Assembly (NCBI GenBank): GCA_002392915.1
Contig: DGHQ01000054.1
Coordinates: forward strand, 1-64,000
DNA from: Bacteroidales bacterium UBA3844
GTDB lineage: Bacteria > Bacteroidota > Bacteroidia > Bacteroidales > Paludibacteraceae
DNA: 64,000 nt
Direction of reading: 5' to 3'
Positions 63,867-64,000 of this stretch are shown piece after piece. The position numbers were made by a program, and so were the translations under genes. Position 1 is the stretch's first letter. Every line of letters starts with the position of its first letter. The notes under the pieces were generated by a model. That model was not told the DNA's origin, ran no database searches, and saw only the letters and a program-made list of their open reading frames with translations.

Positions 63867-64000
63867 TTATGGAGTCCTTATCAACGTGAAATGACCATGC
63901 ATACTTATATCCGCCTCATCCACTTCGATAGAATACCAATAATCAGTCGACGGCATAGTTCTTCCTTTGTAGACGCCATCCCAACCGTCGAACTCATTTT
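63867..64000 (-). CDS. 3' end of a secreted protein with T9SS type B sorting domain (partial)
   Basis: The minus-strand frame entering at the window edge encodes 44 residues, reading NEFDGWDGVYKGRTMPS, TDYWYSIEVDEAD and GHFTLIRTP, then TAA at 63867. This is the end of the same CHU_C domain that closes the 40310-44068 protein (GWNGNYNG, DDYWYEI, GHFTLIRD). The rest of the gene lies outside the window, so its size and other domains are unknown. Confidence 0.88.
   Translation of the reverse strand, partial: NEFDGWDGVYKGRTMPSTDYWYSIEVDEADISMHGHFTLIRTP

Overview
The window looks like chromosome of a Bacteroidales bacterium (Prevotella/Bacteroides-like). The evidence is moderate-to-low GC, promoters of the Bacteroidetes type (TTTG about 20 nt upstream of TAnnTTTG), lipoproteins with an acidic run straight after the lipidated Cys, outer-membrane families restricted to the phylum (Porin_10, DUF3078), and parts of the type IX secretion system (PorX, PorW/SprE and cargo with the type B C-terminal domain). 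No rRNA, tRNA, prophage, IS element or CRISPR array was seen.

Layout. 0.2-9.6 kb: housekeeping genes on the minus strand (ygiQ, priA, a very large orphan sensor kinase, rlmH, a SpoU-type methyltransferase). 9.5-13.5 kb: a two-gene module (barrel-like envelope protein plus S41 protease lipoprotein) present twice in tandem with the same 6-nt spacing. 13.7-20.6 kb: corA, rsmA, then porX directly behind porW, which joins a T9SS regulator to a T9SS lipoprotein in one transcription unit. 20.8 kb: a lone DnaQ-like exonuclease. 21.5-28.1 kb: a branched-chain amino-acid operon leuA-leuCD-cimA-like-leuB. LeuC and LeuD are fused in one ORF, and the operon is preceded by a complete attenuator: promoter, 18-residue leader peptide with clustered Leu/Ile codons, antiterminator and terminator. 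28.2-31.1 kb: four paralogous barrel genes. 31.3-38.5 kb, plus strand: queD-queE, a TPR/retropepsin-like protein, an asymmetric heterodimeric ABC exporter and a small membrane protein. 38.5-44.1 kb: a YhcC-type radical SAM protein, an HD-domain protein, and a 1252-residue T9SS cargo protein. 44.1-53.5 kb: an SNF2 ATPase, a porin/solute-binding protein/AcpH operon and an M16 peptidase. 53.6-64 kb: ispE, two chagasin-like lipoproteins, a HAD phosphatase, an SPFH protein, agmatine deiminase, two DUF3078 proteins, ribE, and the 3' end of another T9SS cargo gene at the window edge.

The most unusual signals are not protein families. They are (1) the leucine attenuator in front of a leuCD-fusion operon whose extra synthase suggests it also feeds isoleucine; (2) a short intergenic element in three copies (98-160, 38045-38105, 52101-52165), made of two hairpins whose stems covary while a bulged A, a GAA loop and a tandem G-A internal loop are kept; and (3) a second, longer hairpin-array repeat shared by 48205-48310 and 60241-60345. 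Start codons were moved to the first plausible ATG where the longest open frame began with GTG or TTG. All functions come from motifs and family knowledge; no database search was run.
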